From Chloroflexota bacterium (GTDB lineage: Bacteria > Chloroflexota > Dehalococcoidia > Lucifugimonadales > Lucifugimonadaceae): DNA of 64,000 nt. Within the stretch, counting starts at the first letter, position 1. Each line of letters starts with the position of its first letter. Where the stretch lies: positions 1 through 64,000 of the forward strand of contig VXSB01000014.1 of NCBI GenBank assembly GCA_009838175.1, written 5' to 3'. A program made the position numbers and the translations under genes. The notes below the pieces were generated by a model. The model searched no databases and was not told the DNA's origin. It saw nothing but the letters and a program-made list of their open reading frames with translations. Shown here one piece after another: positions 8,967 through 18,100 of the stretch.

Positions 8967-9899
8967 TCACGCCCTCAAACGAATACGCGGATCGATGACC
9001 GAGTACATGATGTCCGTGAAAAGGTTCGCCAACGCTAGCATCGTCGTGCCCAAGATAGTCAACGCCATCAGCAACGGATAGTCGCGCTGGAATACCGCCT
9101 CCAACGACAATCTGGCTACACCCGGTATTCCGTAGATCAACTCCACGATCAGCGATCCGCCAAACATCCCCGCAAGCGAAAAACCCAATATCGTCATGAT
9201 CGGGATCAAGGCATTTCGAGCGATATGCCTACGGTTGACCGTCATGTGCCCCATCCCCTTGCCATGCGCAGTCCGAACAAACTCCTGCCCCAAGACATCC
9301 AAGGTAGACGCTCGCATGTAACGCATGAAGACGAACGCGCCGGGTACACCAAGTGTGACCGCAGGAAGTATCGCCTGCGTCGAGAAAATCCCAGACCAAC
9401 CAGAGACTGGAATCCAGTCCAGCCACAACGCGAACACCAGAATCAAGAACGGCGCCGTGAAAAATACTGGCAACGCATAGACCAACAGCATGAACGTCGT
9501 AGCAGTCGGGTCCTTCCACGTTCCTTGACGCATAGCTGCCCAGAAACCCAACGGCAACCCGATGATGAGTGTCACGAAATATGAGACGATGTTGAGCTCA
9601 AGAGAAACCTTCAATCTGGGTGCAAGCAACTCAACGACATCCCGTCCCCGATATCTGTAGCTCTCTCCTAAGTCCCCCTTGAACGCATCCGAAATGTAAC
9701 GCAGATACTGAACCATAAACGGATCGTTGAGCCCGAGGCGGTCTCGAATTCGCTCTATGGCTTCGGGGTCGGCGCGTTGACCCGCCATCAGCTCTGCAGG
9801 GTCGCCAGGCGTGATGCTACTCAACGAGAAGATGAACAACCCCGCGAAAAACAGAAGAACGGGCGTCCAAAGCAGTCGGCGAGAGACATAGATCAGCAT
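8967..9899 (-). CDS. dppB: Peptide ABC transporter permease, DppB/OppB type
   Basis: Permease partner of 310 residues. It opens with 'MLIYVSRRLLWTPVLLFFAG', the usual DppB start, followed by 'SSITPGDPAELMAGQ' and the periplasmic loop. Six helices are visible; the EAA-type coupling loop is 'VRTAHGKGMGHMTVNRRHI'. It lies between the binding-protein gene (81 bp upstream) and dppC (1 bp downstream) on the same strand. Likely substrates are oligopeptides or gamma-glutamyl peptides; the latter is inferred from the linked gamma-glutamyltransferase. Confidence 0.92.
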   Translation of the reverse strand: MLIYVSRRLLWTPVLLFFAGLFIFSLSSITPGDPAELMAGQRADPEAIERIRDRLGLNDPFMVQYLRYISDAFKGDLGESYRYRGRDVVELLAPRLKVSLELNIVSYFVTLIIGLPLGFWAAMRQGTWKDPTATTFMLLVYALPVFFTAPFLILVFALWLDWIPVSGWSGIFSTQAILPAVTLGVPGAFVFMRYMRASTLDVLGQEFVRTAHGKGMGHMTVNRRHIARNALIPIMTILGFSLAGMFGGSLIVELIYGIPGVARLSLEAVFQRDYPLLMALTILGTTMLALANLFTDIMYSVIDPRIRLRA

Positions 9900-9979
9900 C
9901 GCGCTACAAATCCTAGCACTCGACGCATCATCTCACAACCGGAGCAAGGGACGCCCGCATTTAATGGGCGATTTTCGAT

Positions 9980-11824
9980 CTAGAAATCTATCTCGTCGAC
10001 CCAGACGTCCTTCAAGAAGTACCCGCCAAGTGGCGAAATGTTGAAGTCTTTGATCCACGGTTTCACGAGGATCTTGCCAGAAGTCCCCCACCACATCGGT
10101 ACCCAAGAAGCCTCATCAACGATTATTTGTTCGGCCTGTTGATAAAGCTGGATACGACGAGCCGGATCTTGTTCCGTGGTCGCCTCGTCAAGTAGCCTGT
10201 CCACCTCAGCATTCGAGTATTTCGTCTGGTTGATCTGGCTGTCGCTGCGGAACAATACATCGACGAACGTGTGGGGATCTGGATAGTCTGGACTCCAGGC
10301 CAGCGAAAAGGCCTGTAACCGATAGTTGTCGATCTCTTCCAGGAACGTAGCCCACTCGACTTCTTGGAACTCCACATCCACGCCAAGGGTTCTGGCCCAC
10401 ATATCACCTACAGCGACCAGCCAAGCCGGTGGCGAACCACCAGTACCTGGCGCGGTCAACACGATACGTGGACGGGAATCAGCGTCCGCATACTTCGACA
10501 TGTTCAGCTCTTCGGTTGCCTTCTCAGCATCGAAACCCAAAGTCTCTAGATCGGGATTGAATCCGATGAATCCAGGCGGTGTCGGCCCGTACGCCGGGCT
10601 TACCCGCCCGCCAAGAACTGCCTCCGCTATCAACTCCTTGTCGACCGCGTAGTTCAACGCCCTGCGGAAATGCACGTCGTCAAACGGCGGCGACTCGGTG
10701 TTAAAGCCGATGTACCAAGTGACGAACTCCGGCGGAACATCAACGACCTCCCTTGAAATCGGCTCGTTCGGATCTGTGATCCGCTCATACGCCGCCTGTG
10801 GAATACCAGTTATGTCGATCTCATCGTTCTCGTACATCGCCATCGCGGAGCCGCCGGCCAAGTTGAAGCGCACCTCGTCCAAGAACGCCGGCGTCCCGGA
10901 GTAATTCTCATTGCGTGCAAGAACCAACTCGACACCGATCTCATACGACTTCAGCACGAATGGTCCAGTGCCTACCGGATCATCAGTCCATGTTTCTCCG
11001 CCCGATTCGATGTTGTCTCTGCTGACCACGTAGGTTACCGGATAGGTCAGCTTGGCGATGAAATACGGCTTCGGAGCATCGATCTCCACCTCCAGCGTGT
11101 GATCATCTACAACGGTGATACCTGAAGCCGATGTCGCGTTCCCATCGACGATATCGTTGATCCCTACGATGTCGCCGAGAAACTCCTTCACGATCGGCGA
11201 ACCAGTTTCCGGCAACGCCGCACGCTCCCACGACCACTTGAAGTCTGAAGCTGTTACCGGGCTACCGTCGCTGAAAACGGCATCCTCGCGCAGCTTGAAC
11301 CGGTAAACTGTGCCCTCGGCGCTAACTGTGAAGCTTTCCGCCAAATCCAGCACTACAGGTTCATTTGGATTGTCGGTCAAACGCATCAATCCGCCGAACA
11401 CTTCGGTCACGATGTCGTACGAAGTACTGTCCGTCGTCAATGCCGGATCCAGCGTGGTTGGGTCAGAACCCAACAATTTGAAGACCCCGCCACGCCGGGA
11501 ATCGAACTCTTCCTCGTCTGCCGCCTCCGCCTCTTTCATCTCAGCAGTCGCAGTCTCTTCAGCCGTCATTGCAGCCTCTGCCTCCACGGTGACCTCTGCA
11601 ACAGCAGTAGATGTTGCCGCAGCAATCGCCGTCGCCGTGGGTGCTACGCTCGAGCTAGTTTCAACTGCCGGAGCTTCTGTAGGAACAGCGGTCGCTGTAG
11701 GTTGCGGCACCGCAGTTGCCGTAGGGGGAATCGGAGTCGCAGTCGGCTCTTCCGAGCTACATCCAATCGCGAACATCACCGCAAATGCCGCTCCGACTAT
11801 CAACAATCTTGAGGCGAATTTCAT
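9980..11824 (-). CDS. Peptide-binding lipoprotein (SBP family 5), copy 1
   Basis: Extracytoplasmic solute-binding lipoprotein of 614 residues. The signal peptide ends in the lipobox 'FAIGC' (acylated Cys at about 22). A long Thr/Pro/Ala/Glu-rich tether of about 85 residues follows, then the SBP_bac_5 fold beginning 'GGVFKLLGSDPTTLDPALT'. Diagnostic stretches include 'DLAESFTVSAEGTVYRFKL' and 'DFKWSWERAALPE'. It is clearly paralogous to the next gene upstream: both contain 'GGSAMAMYENDEIDITGI'. It sits 81 bp ahead of dppB. The unusually long tether suggests display through a thick outer layer, which is inference. Confidence 0.9.
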   Translation of the reverse strand: MKFASRLLIVGAAFAVMFAIGCSSEEPTATPIPPTATAVPQPTATAVPTEAPAVETSSSVAPTATAIAAATSTAVAEVTVEAEAAMTAEETATAEMKEAEAADEEEFDSRRGGVFKLLGSDPTTLDPALTTDSTSYDIVTEVFGGLMRLTDNPNEPVVLDLAESFTVSAEGTVYRFKLREDAVFSDGSPVTASDFKWSWERAALPETGSPIVKEFLGDIVGINDIVDGNATSASGITVVDDHTLEVEIDAPKPYFIAKLTYPVTYVVSRDNIESGGETWTDDPVGTGPFVLKSYEIGVELVLARNENYSGTPAFLDEVRFNLAGGSAMAMYENDEIDITGIPQAAYERITDPNEPISREVVDVPPEFVTWYIGFNTESPPFDDVHFRRALNYAVDKELIAEAVLGGRVSPAYGPTPPGFIGFNPDLETLGFDAEKATEELNMSKYADADSRPRIVLTAPGTGGSPPAWLVAVGDMWARTLGVDVEFQEVEWATFLEEIDNYRLQAFSLAWSPDYPDPHTFVDVLFRSDSQINQTKYSNAEVDRLLDEATTEQDPARRIQLYQQAEQIIVDEASWVPMWWGTSGKILVKPWIKDFNISPLGGYFLKDVWVDEIDF

Positions 11825-11989
11825 CTCGCGCCTCTCCTTCAGTTCTCTGGGGTCTTCGTTTCTTGCACTAGATACAAAGTATCAAATTCACATCTGAATT
11901 TGGGAAAACACGTGCGTTTGAAATATCGGGCGAGTGACCGCAATTGGCCACTCTCCCGATGAGCGTTTACAACCCTAAGCTGAGGTATC

Positions 11990-13738
11990 TCAGCCGTCTA
12001 TGTAGACGTACTGATAAATGGGTACGGACAAGGGCGGAAACGTCATCCCGCCAACTCGCTGCTTCACGAGCACCTTGCCTTCAACTCCCCACCATAGCGG
12101 TAGCCAAGCGGCATCTTCCACTATCATCTCTTCAGCTTCTTGATACAGCTTGATCCGACGCACCGGGTCCGCCTCGATGTTTGCCTGTTCGAGCAAGGCG
12201 TCAACTTCAGGGTTCGAGTAGTTGGTGTTGTTGATCGAACTGCCTGTCCTGAACAGTACGTCTACAAACGTGTGCGGGTCCGGATAGTCCGCTTGCCACG
12301 CCAACGAGAAAGCCTGCAAGCGGTTACGATGCAAGTCCTGTAGGAATGTCGCCCACTCCACCTGCTGAATCTCCACATCGACCTCCAGAGTGCGCCGCCA
12401 CATATCAGCTACCACTTCGGTCGTCAAACTAGGAGACCCGCCGGTTCCTGGCAATGTAATCACAATACGCGGCCGCGTTTCAGGATCCGCATACTTCGAC
12501 TTCGCCAACTCTTCCTTTGCTTTCTCCTCGTCGAAAGCCAATCCTTCCAGATCAGGGTTGAATCCAACAAAGCCAGGTGGGATCACACCTGTCGCAGGTC
12601 TTACAAGATCGGAGAAAACCGCGTTCGCCACCAGTTGCTTGTCCACTGCAAAGTTCAGCGCTCGCCGGAAGTGCACATCATCGAACGGCGCTTCTTCCAC
12701 GTTGAATCCGATGTAACTGGTGCTGAACGATGGCGGAACCTCAACGACATCTTTGGACAGCTCTTCCTCCGGATCGGTGACGCGTTCAAGGTCCGCAAGC
12801 CCGATGCCTGTGATGTCGATCTCATCGTTCTCATACATTGCCATCGCAGAACCACCTGCCAAAAGCATGTGCACCTCATCCAAGTAGGCGGGATCGCCCC
12901 AATAGTTCGGGTTCTTGGACAAGATCATCCGTTCACCGATGCTGTAGCTCTTGAGCACAAATGGTCCCGTGCCAACTGGGTCATCGGTCCAGTTTTCACC
13001 GCCCGACGTCACGTTGTCGGCGTTGACCACAAACGCTATCGGGTATGTCAGCTTCGCTATGAAGTACGGCTTCGGCGCGTCTATCGTGACCTGCAGCGTG
13101 TGATCGTCAATCACTTCAATGCCTTCAGCAGTGGTCGCTTCACCGTCGATGATCGCCTGCACTCCAATAATGTCACCGAGGAACTCATCTACGATCGGAG
13201 ACTCCGTTTCTGGCAACGCCGCTCGTTCCCACGACCACTTGAAATCAGACGCCGTGAGGGGTGAGCCGTCGCTGAACTTCAAATCCTCCTTGAGCACGAA
13301 CTTGTAGGTCTTCCCTTCGTTGCTCACAGAGTAGCTCTCCGCCAAATCCATCGCTATCGGATCATCAGATTCCCCTGTCAACTTGACGAGACCGCTGAAC
13401 AACTCGATCACGATCGCGTAAGACGTCCCGTCTGTCACCAGCGCTGGGTCGAGTGTCGGCGGGTCCGCCCACAACCTTCTGAAAACCCCTCCGGTCGGTT
13501 TGTCATCACCCACCCGCTCAGGGGTCTGCAACAGTTCCGGCGCAACCTTGGCTTGACCTGTTGGTGTTGGACGCTCAGACCGTGCTGGTGGCGGTGTAGA
13601 AACCACCGTCGGCACCTGCGTCGCAGTAGGCTCGGGGATCGGTGTAGATGTCGGTTCCTCTTCGCTCGAGCACGCCACTGCAAACATTGCCAATACGGCG
13701 AGCAACGATATACCCAAGAAACGTGCCTTCTTCATCAT
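11990..13738 (-). CDS. Peptide-binding lipoprotein (SBP family 5), copy 2
   Basis: A second family-5 solute-binding lipoprotein of 582 residues, first gene of the transport operon. Its lipobox is 'MFAVAC' (Cys at about 23), followed by a shorter tether (about 55 residues) and the binding domain from 'GGVFRRLWADPPTLDPALV'. It matches copy 1 in many blocks ('SDGSPLTASDFKWSWERAA', 'DDPVGTGPFVLKSY'), so the pair arose by tandem duplication. The 165-bp gap between the two genes may allow separate expression. A ribosome-binding region with a repeated CTGGAGATGA/G lies directly upstream of the start. The substrate is probably peptide; a different specificity for each copy is plausible. Confidence 0.9.
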   Translation of the reverse strand: MMKKARFLGISLLAVLAMFAVACSSEEEPTSTPIPEPTATQVPTVVSTPPPARSERPTPTGQAKVAPELLQTPERVGDDKPTGGVFRRLWADPPTLDPALVTDGTSYAIVIELFSGLVKLTGESDDPIAMDLAESYSVSNEGKTYKFVLKEDLKFSDGSPLTASDFKWSWERAALPETESPIVDEFLGDIIGVQAIIDGEATTAEGIEVIDDHTLQVTIDAPKPYFIAKLTYPIAFVVNADNVTSGGENWTDDPVGTGPFVLKSYSIGERMILSKNPNYWGDPAYLDEVHMLLAGGSAMAMYENDEIDITGIGLADLERVTDPEEELSKDVVEVPPSFSTSYIGFNVEEAPFDDVHFRRALNFAVDKQLVANAVFSDLVRPATGVIPPGFVGFNPDLEGLAFDEEKAKEELAKSKYADPETRPRIVITLPGTGGSPSLTTEVVADMWRRTLEVDVEIQQVEWATFLQDLHRNRLQAFSLAWQADYPDPHTFVDVLFRTGSSINNTNYSNPEVDALLEQANIEADPVRRIKLYQEAEEMIVEDAAWLPLWWGVEGKVLVKQRVGGMTFPPLSVPIYQYVYIDG

Positions 13739-13863
13739 CTATCTCCAGTCATCTCCAGTATTTTGATGCTTGATATTTTCGGCGTCTGATAGTTGTTACG
13801 TATTTGCCACGCGGTGCGGATTGCGTATCTGCGATGCAGTATCAGTAACACGATAAAATGTTT

Positions 13864-13889
13864 CCCCCCTTTCGTTGCACGAAAGGGGG
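13864..13889 (-). terminator. Hairpin downstream of prfB
   Basis: A perfect 10-bp stem CCCCCTTTCG (13865-13874) / CGAAAGGGGG (13880-13889) with loop TTGCA, 39 bp after the prfB stop. On the minus strand it is followed by 'GAAACATTTTATCG', a weak T-rich tail. It may be an intrinsic terminator or one of the pyrimidine-rich dispersed palindromes found elsewhere in the window. Confidence 0.5.
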
Positions 13890-13927
13890 TTAGAGGCTAT
13901 GCGCGGGGAGGGAGATGGAATTCGTGT

Positions 13928-15029
13928 TTAGCTACCAATCGATGACTGAAGATACGCCTTTAGAAAACCGTCCAAATCGCCCTCCAACACTCCGCGCGCG
14001 TCCGACACCTCGTGATCGGTGCGGTGGTCCTTCACCATCTGATACGGGTGCAACACGTAGCTCCGCACCTGCCTCCCGAACTCCGCAGAGACATGATCAC
14101 CCTTGAGTCTCGCCTGCTCCGCAGCACGTCGTTGATTCTCGAGATCGGTTAGGCGAGCGTGGAGTATCTTCATCGCCACTTGCCGGTTCTGGGCCTGTGA
14201 ACGTTCATTTTGCACCGAGACCACAATACCGCTCGGTTCGTGCGTCAGTCGGACCGCGGTCGAGTTCTTCTGTACGCTCTGGCCGCCGTGTCCGCTAGCT
14301 CGAAACGCCTCCATTCGAACCTCAGACGGATCAATCTCAACTTCATCCGCCTCATCGGGCTCCGGATACACCTCAACCAGCGAAAAACTGGTATGCCTTC
14401 GATGCCCGGAGTCGAAGGGCGACAGCCGCACTAATCGATGCACTCCACGTTCAGACTTCAGATATCCGTATGCATGGTCCCCGGTGACACGCAATGCCGC
14501 GGATTTGATGCCAGCCTCCTCACCGGGCGTGAAATCGAGTACCTCGGCATCATATCCCGATTGCTCACCCCATCGCGCGTACATCCTCAACAACATCTCC
14601 GACCAGTCTTGGGCATCGACACCACCTGCACCCTGCTTCACCGACAGTATCGCTGGTCGTCCATCGTGCTCACCGTTTAGTTGAAGCCTGAACTCGTGCT
14701 CTTCCAAGTCCGAACGCAAAGCTGTTGCGTCCAATACCAACTGCTCCAACATCCCGTCATCCGATTCATCACCTGCCAACTCCACGAACTCGACCAATTC
14801 TTCGGATCGTTGAACCAACCCATCCCAAGTGGAAACATCACTCTTGAGCGCATTTAAGTGCTGCATGTGCGATTGCGCCCGCTTATGGTCCGACCAAAAC
14901 CCCTGATCCAGCGTTTGCCGCTCCAACTGAGCTATCTGCGATCGCTTCTCGGGCAAGTCAAAGATGCCTCACGATCTGCGCGATCCGCCCGCGCAACTCT
15001 TCGGCATCAGATTGCAGTTGAGGATCCAT
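13928..15029 (-). CDS. prfB: Peptide chain release factor 2 (programmed +1 frameshift)
   Basis: RF2, which releases peptides at UGA and UAA stop codons in the ribosomal A site. The whole product is 366 residues after a +1 shift. A short frame starts at ATG 15029 ('MDPQLQSDAEELRGRIAQ') and reaches an in-frame TGA at 14960-14958 in CTTTGAC; shifting continues as 'DLPEKRSQIAQLER'. The codon-recognition tripeptide SPF is in 'VRLSPFDSGHRR', and the catalytic GGQ in 'SGHGGQSVQKNS'. An upstream in-frame TAG rules out a much earlier start. SPF rather than PxT distinguishes it from prfA at 50.7 kb. The gene stands alone between the transport operon and the surface-protein array. Frameshifting makes synthesis autoregulatory. 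Confidence 0.96.
14957..14970 (-). promoter_or_regulatory. prfB +1 recoding site
   Basis: On the minus strand the sequence reads GTGAGG-CAT-CTTTGAC. CTT-TGA is the slippery Leu codon plus in-frame stop, C follows the stop, and the Shine-Dalgarno-like GAGG lies three bases upstream of CTT. This is the standard arrangement of bacterial RF2 autoregulation; low RF2 lets the ribosome slip +1 onto GAC. Confidence 0.95.
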
Positions 15030-15080
15030 AACAGGATTCAAGTATATGAACAGCTAAATTCGCAGAACCGTCCAAAAACA

Positions 15081-15112
15081 ACTGCGCCCCTTGGTTTCCC
15101 AAGGGGCGCAGT
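15081..15112 (-). terminator. Intrinsic terminator after surface-protein gene 1
   Basis: Perfect 14-bp stem ACTGCGCCCCTTGG (15081-15094) / CCAAGGGGCGCAGT (15099-15112) with a 4-nt loop. On the minus strand it is followed by TGTTTTTGG. It begins 33 bp after the stop of the 15146-18940 gene and separates the surface array from prfB. Confidence 0.9.
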
Positions 15113-15145
15113 GTGCGTTTCAGTCTCTCGACTTAATCAACACCC

Positions 15146-18100
15146 TTACGGCGCGATGTCGTGGTCCTTGGTGTAGTAGACCCAGACACCGGTTCCGATC
15201 GTGATGCCTTCGTCTGTCTTCACGATGTCCCACGTGTTGTTGACGTGGTCCCACGTGTAGGCACGAGTGTAGTTGCCGAGGTACTCAGCCGCAGTGATTG
15301 GGTCGTTGCTGCTGTTGCGCAACGTCTCGCCCGCGTCGTCCTGCGTCTGGTCACCGTCGACGTCTACCACACCGACGAAGTTCCAGCCCGTGTCTGTCGG
15401 GATGTCCGCCGGGCTTGGCTGTCCATCCGTCGCACGGTCGCCACTGCCTGAAAGCTTCACAGCCTGCGTGACGAAACCAGTCGAGTGGACCCAGTAGCCG
15501 TAGCGTGCCTCAATGTCGTTCAACGTTCCGTATTCGTCATGCGTTGTCCAAACACCGTCCATCTTAGACGCCGAGCGCCATGGACTGACCGGGTTGGTGG
15601 CGTCCCAACCAATTACGACATCAACCGCGTCGTTGGTGAAGACTGCGTGTAGCGCACGGTCGATCGGGTTCGCAGGGAACGATACCGAGTTCCAGCCAGC
15701 CAGCAGGCTCAGCACGAATGGAGACCGTTCCTTGACCGTGAACGAGTAGGTGTGGTCACCCGTGTTGTTGGCAGCATCGTTGGCTTCGACGTAGACGGTG
15801 TACTTCCCGTAGTCAAGAGGCTCCGGCCACCAGACAAACTCGTTGTCATCAAGGATCTGCAGGTCGGCCGTGTAGTCAACCTTGTCGACTGTGAATTTCG
15901 TCACGTCGACCTTGGTCTTCTCATCGCGGAAGGCGAGCAACACGAACGGGCGCGGCTCAAACACGTTATCGCCGTCGTCTGGCACCAACTCGCTGTTCAT
16001 GCCTTCTTCCCACGCCGCTTTCAAGTCTTGGTCAAAGACGAAGGTCGTGGTGGTCGACGAGTAGTTGTGGACATCTTTGCCTCCGCTCTCGTACGAACTG
16101 CGGTCGCGGCCCCATACGATCACCGATAGCGTGCCGTCTTCGACTTCTTGGTCGCCAGACAGCTTCGCCCAGAGGTACTCCCACCTGTTGCCTGGGCGAG
16201 CTAAGGCTGAAGTCTCGGCGACATCGAAGAACGTCGTATCACCTTTCATGTGGTCAGGACACATCGTCCTTACGACACTACTTCCTTCGTCGTCCGTACC
16301 AGTCCGGTGAGTTTCGTTCGGCTCAGCGTTCGTTATGCTGTCGTGCGCACCAGAGCGGTTCGATGCAAACTTTGCCACATCGTTTTCAGCTTTGGGATCG
16401 CCCCAAGTCAAGTTGGAACAGACGACTGCAAACTTCGGAGCACCTTGGATGTCCTCATTCGACTCTACCGAGATCGTCATCTGGCCTCTAGTCAACTCGC
16501 TTGGGCCTTGACCGTCGATGTCTTCGTTGAGTCCGGTGCCGCCGCTCAGCGTGATCGTGAAGGTCGGCAGGATGCCGTCGTTCACTTCGATGCCTACCAG
16601 TCGGCGGTCGGTCGACTCGTTGCCGGCCAAGTCTAGGATCGACGCTCCAGTGGCAAGATCCACCATCGGCGTCGCGTCCGGCTCGAGCGTCTCTTCGAGC
16701 ATCAGGTAGACGTTCTTGCCGTCAACATCGACATCCGTGATTGTGGCACTCTCGCCGCTGTCAAGTTTCACGACGAAAGTTCCAATGCCGATGGATGATG
16801 CGTCAACATCGTTATCGAACACTACCTTCACGCCGGAGTTCGATCGGGTTTGCTTCCCGTTTTCATCGGTGAAGAACCCGGTGGCCGACTCCTTGGCGCT
16901 GTACTCGGGATCTACGTCGTCCAGACGATACTGGTGGCGCGAGTACCAACCGAGCACGTTGTGCACATCGGAGTCATCGCGGTCGTCCGTCGTCGCCGTG
17001 CCGAAGTCGTGGATGAAGGTCGGATCACTGGGTTGACTGTCGGAGAAGCCGAAGTTCCCCGCGATATCCAGAACCACAGCCTGAATGTCGATCGTGTTGT
17101 TGTATCGATTATCCGAGCGTGTTGGCGGGAAATCGATACGGATTACCGTGTCGAAAACGCCAGAATCATCGCCGTCTTCGTAATCCTCAGCGGTCTGGGC
17201 CTTGTAGTTTCTGGCACCAGTTACGGAATTTACAGCCTCAGTAGACAGATACACATCCATGCCCTTGATGATGCCGAATGTCTCGCTGTTGTCTTGCTCG
17301 GGATTGGGCTCCATGTAACCAGCGTAGTGTCCGCGCAACGCAGCGGTGCCAAGAGGATCATCGCACTCACCGGCAGCGTCATCATCCGCATCGACACAGA
17401 CGTATCCGTAAGGGTTACCGTCCCGACCGCCATCAACTCGGAAATCCCAGATCGGCTTGTCGTCGTTGCTGTCGTCGCTTCTGTTGTCGGCGTAGACCCT
17501 GAAGGAGTTGCCGCGCAGATTAGACCCGCCGCCGTCGCTGAACGAGCCTAGGAGATCGGGAGAGTCGTCCTTGCTGCTCGTGTTGTGCATCGGCGAATCG
17601 ATCTGGATGGCTGGCGGATCCTTGTCGATGAGGACCGTGGAGGTGCGTACGTCGCCGTTCGAGTTCTTGTACCTGATCGTTACTGGTCCGCTCTCGACGC
17701 CTAGATACGCGGCACCTTCCATCATGCCCGATTCCGCATCCCTCACATCCAAGCCCCAGTTGCATCGCTTTGGATCCGTGTCGGCCTCGCCGTCGTGATC
17801 ACAAAGCCCGGCGCCATCGGCGTCCGTCAATCTCAGGAAGCCCTCGTAGACACCGGTGAAATCATCCGTCTCTTTGAGCCAGAGGTTCTGTTCGATTTGC
17901 TCACCGTCGGACCCTGCACCCAAAACTAGCGCAGCCTGATCACCTGGCTTGTTGTTGTTTTCGTTGTCAAAGAATACCGGCTCAAACGTTCCCAAGCCTT
18001 GTTCGATCTCGACATTGTTTGGAGGAGTATTCTCAGTATCGGTATAACCGATATAGTTCGCCTTCTTCCTTCCGCCTGCGAGAATCTCACGCTGGCTGGT

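Noticed and set aside
13928-14956. A shorter prfB starting at TTG 14956
   Set aside because: The CTTTGAC recoding site, the upstream GAGG and the ATG-initiated first frame show that the true gene starts at 15029.
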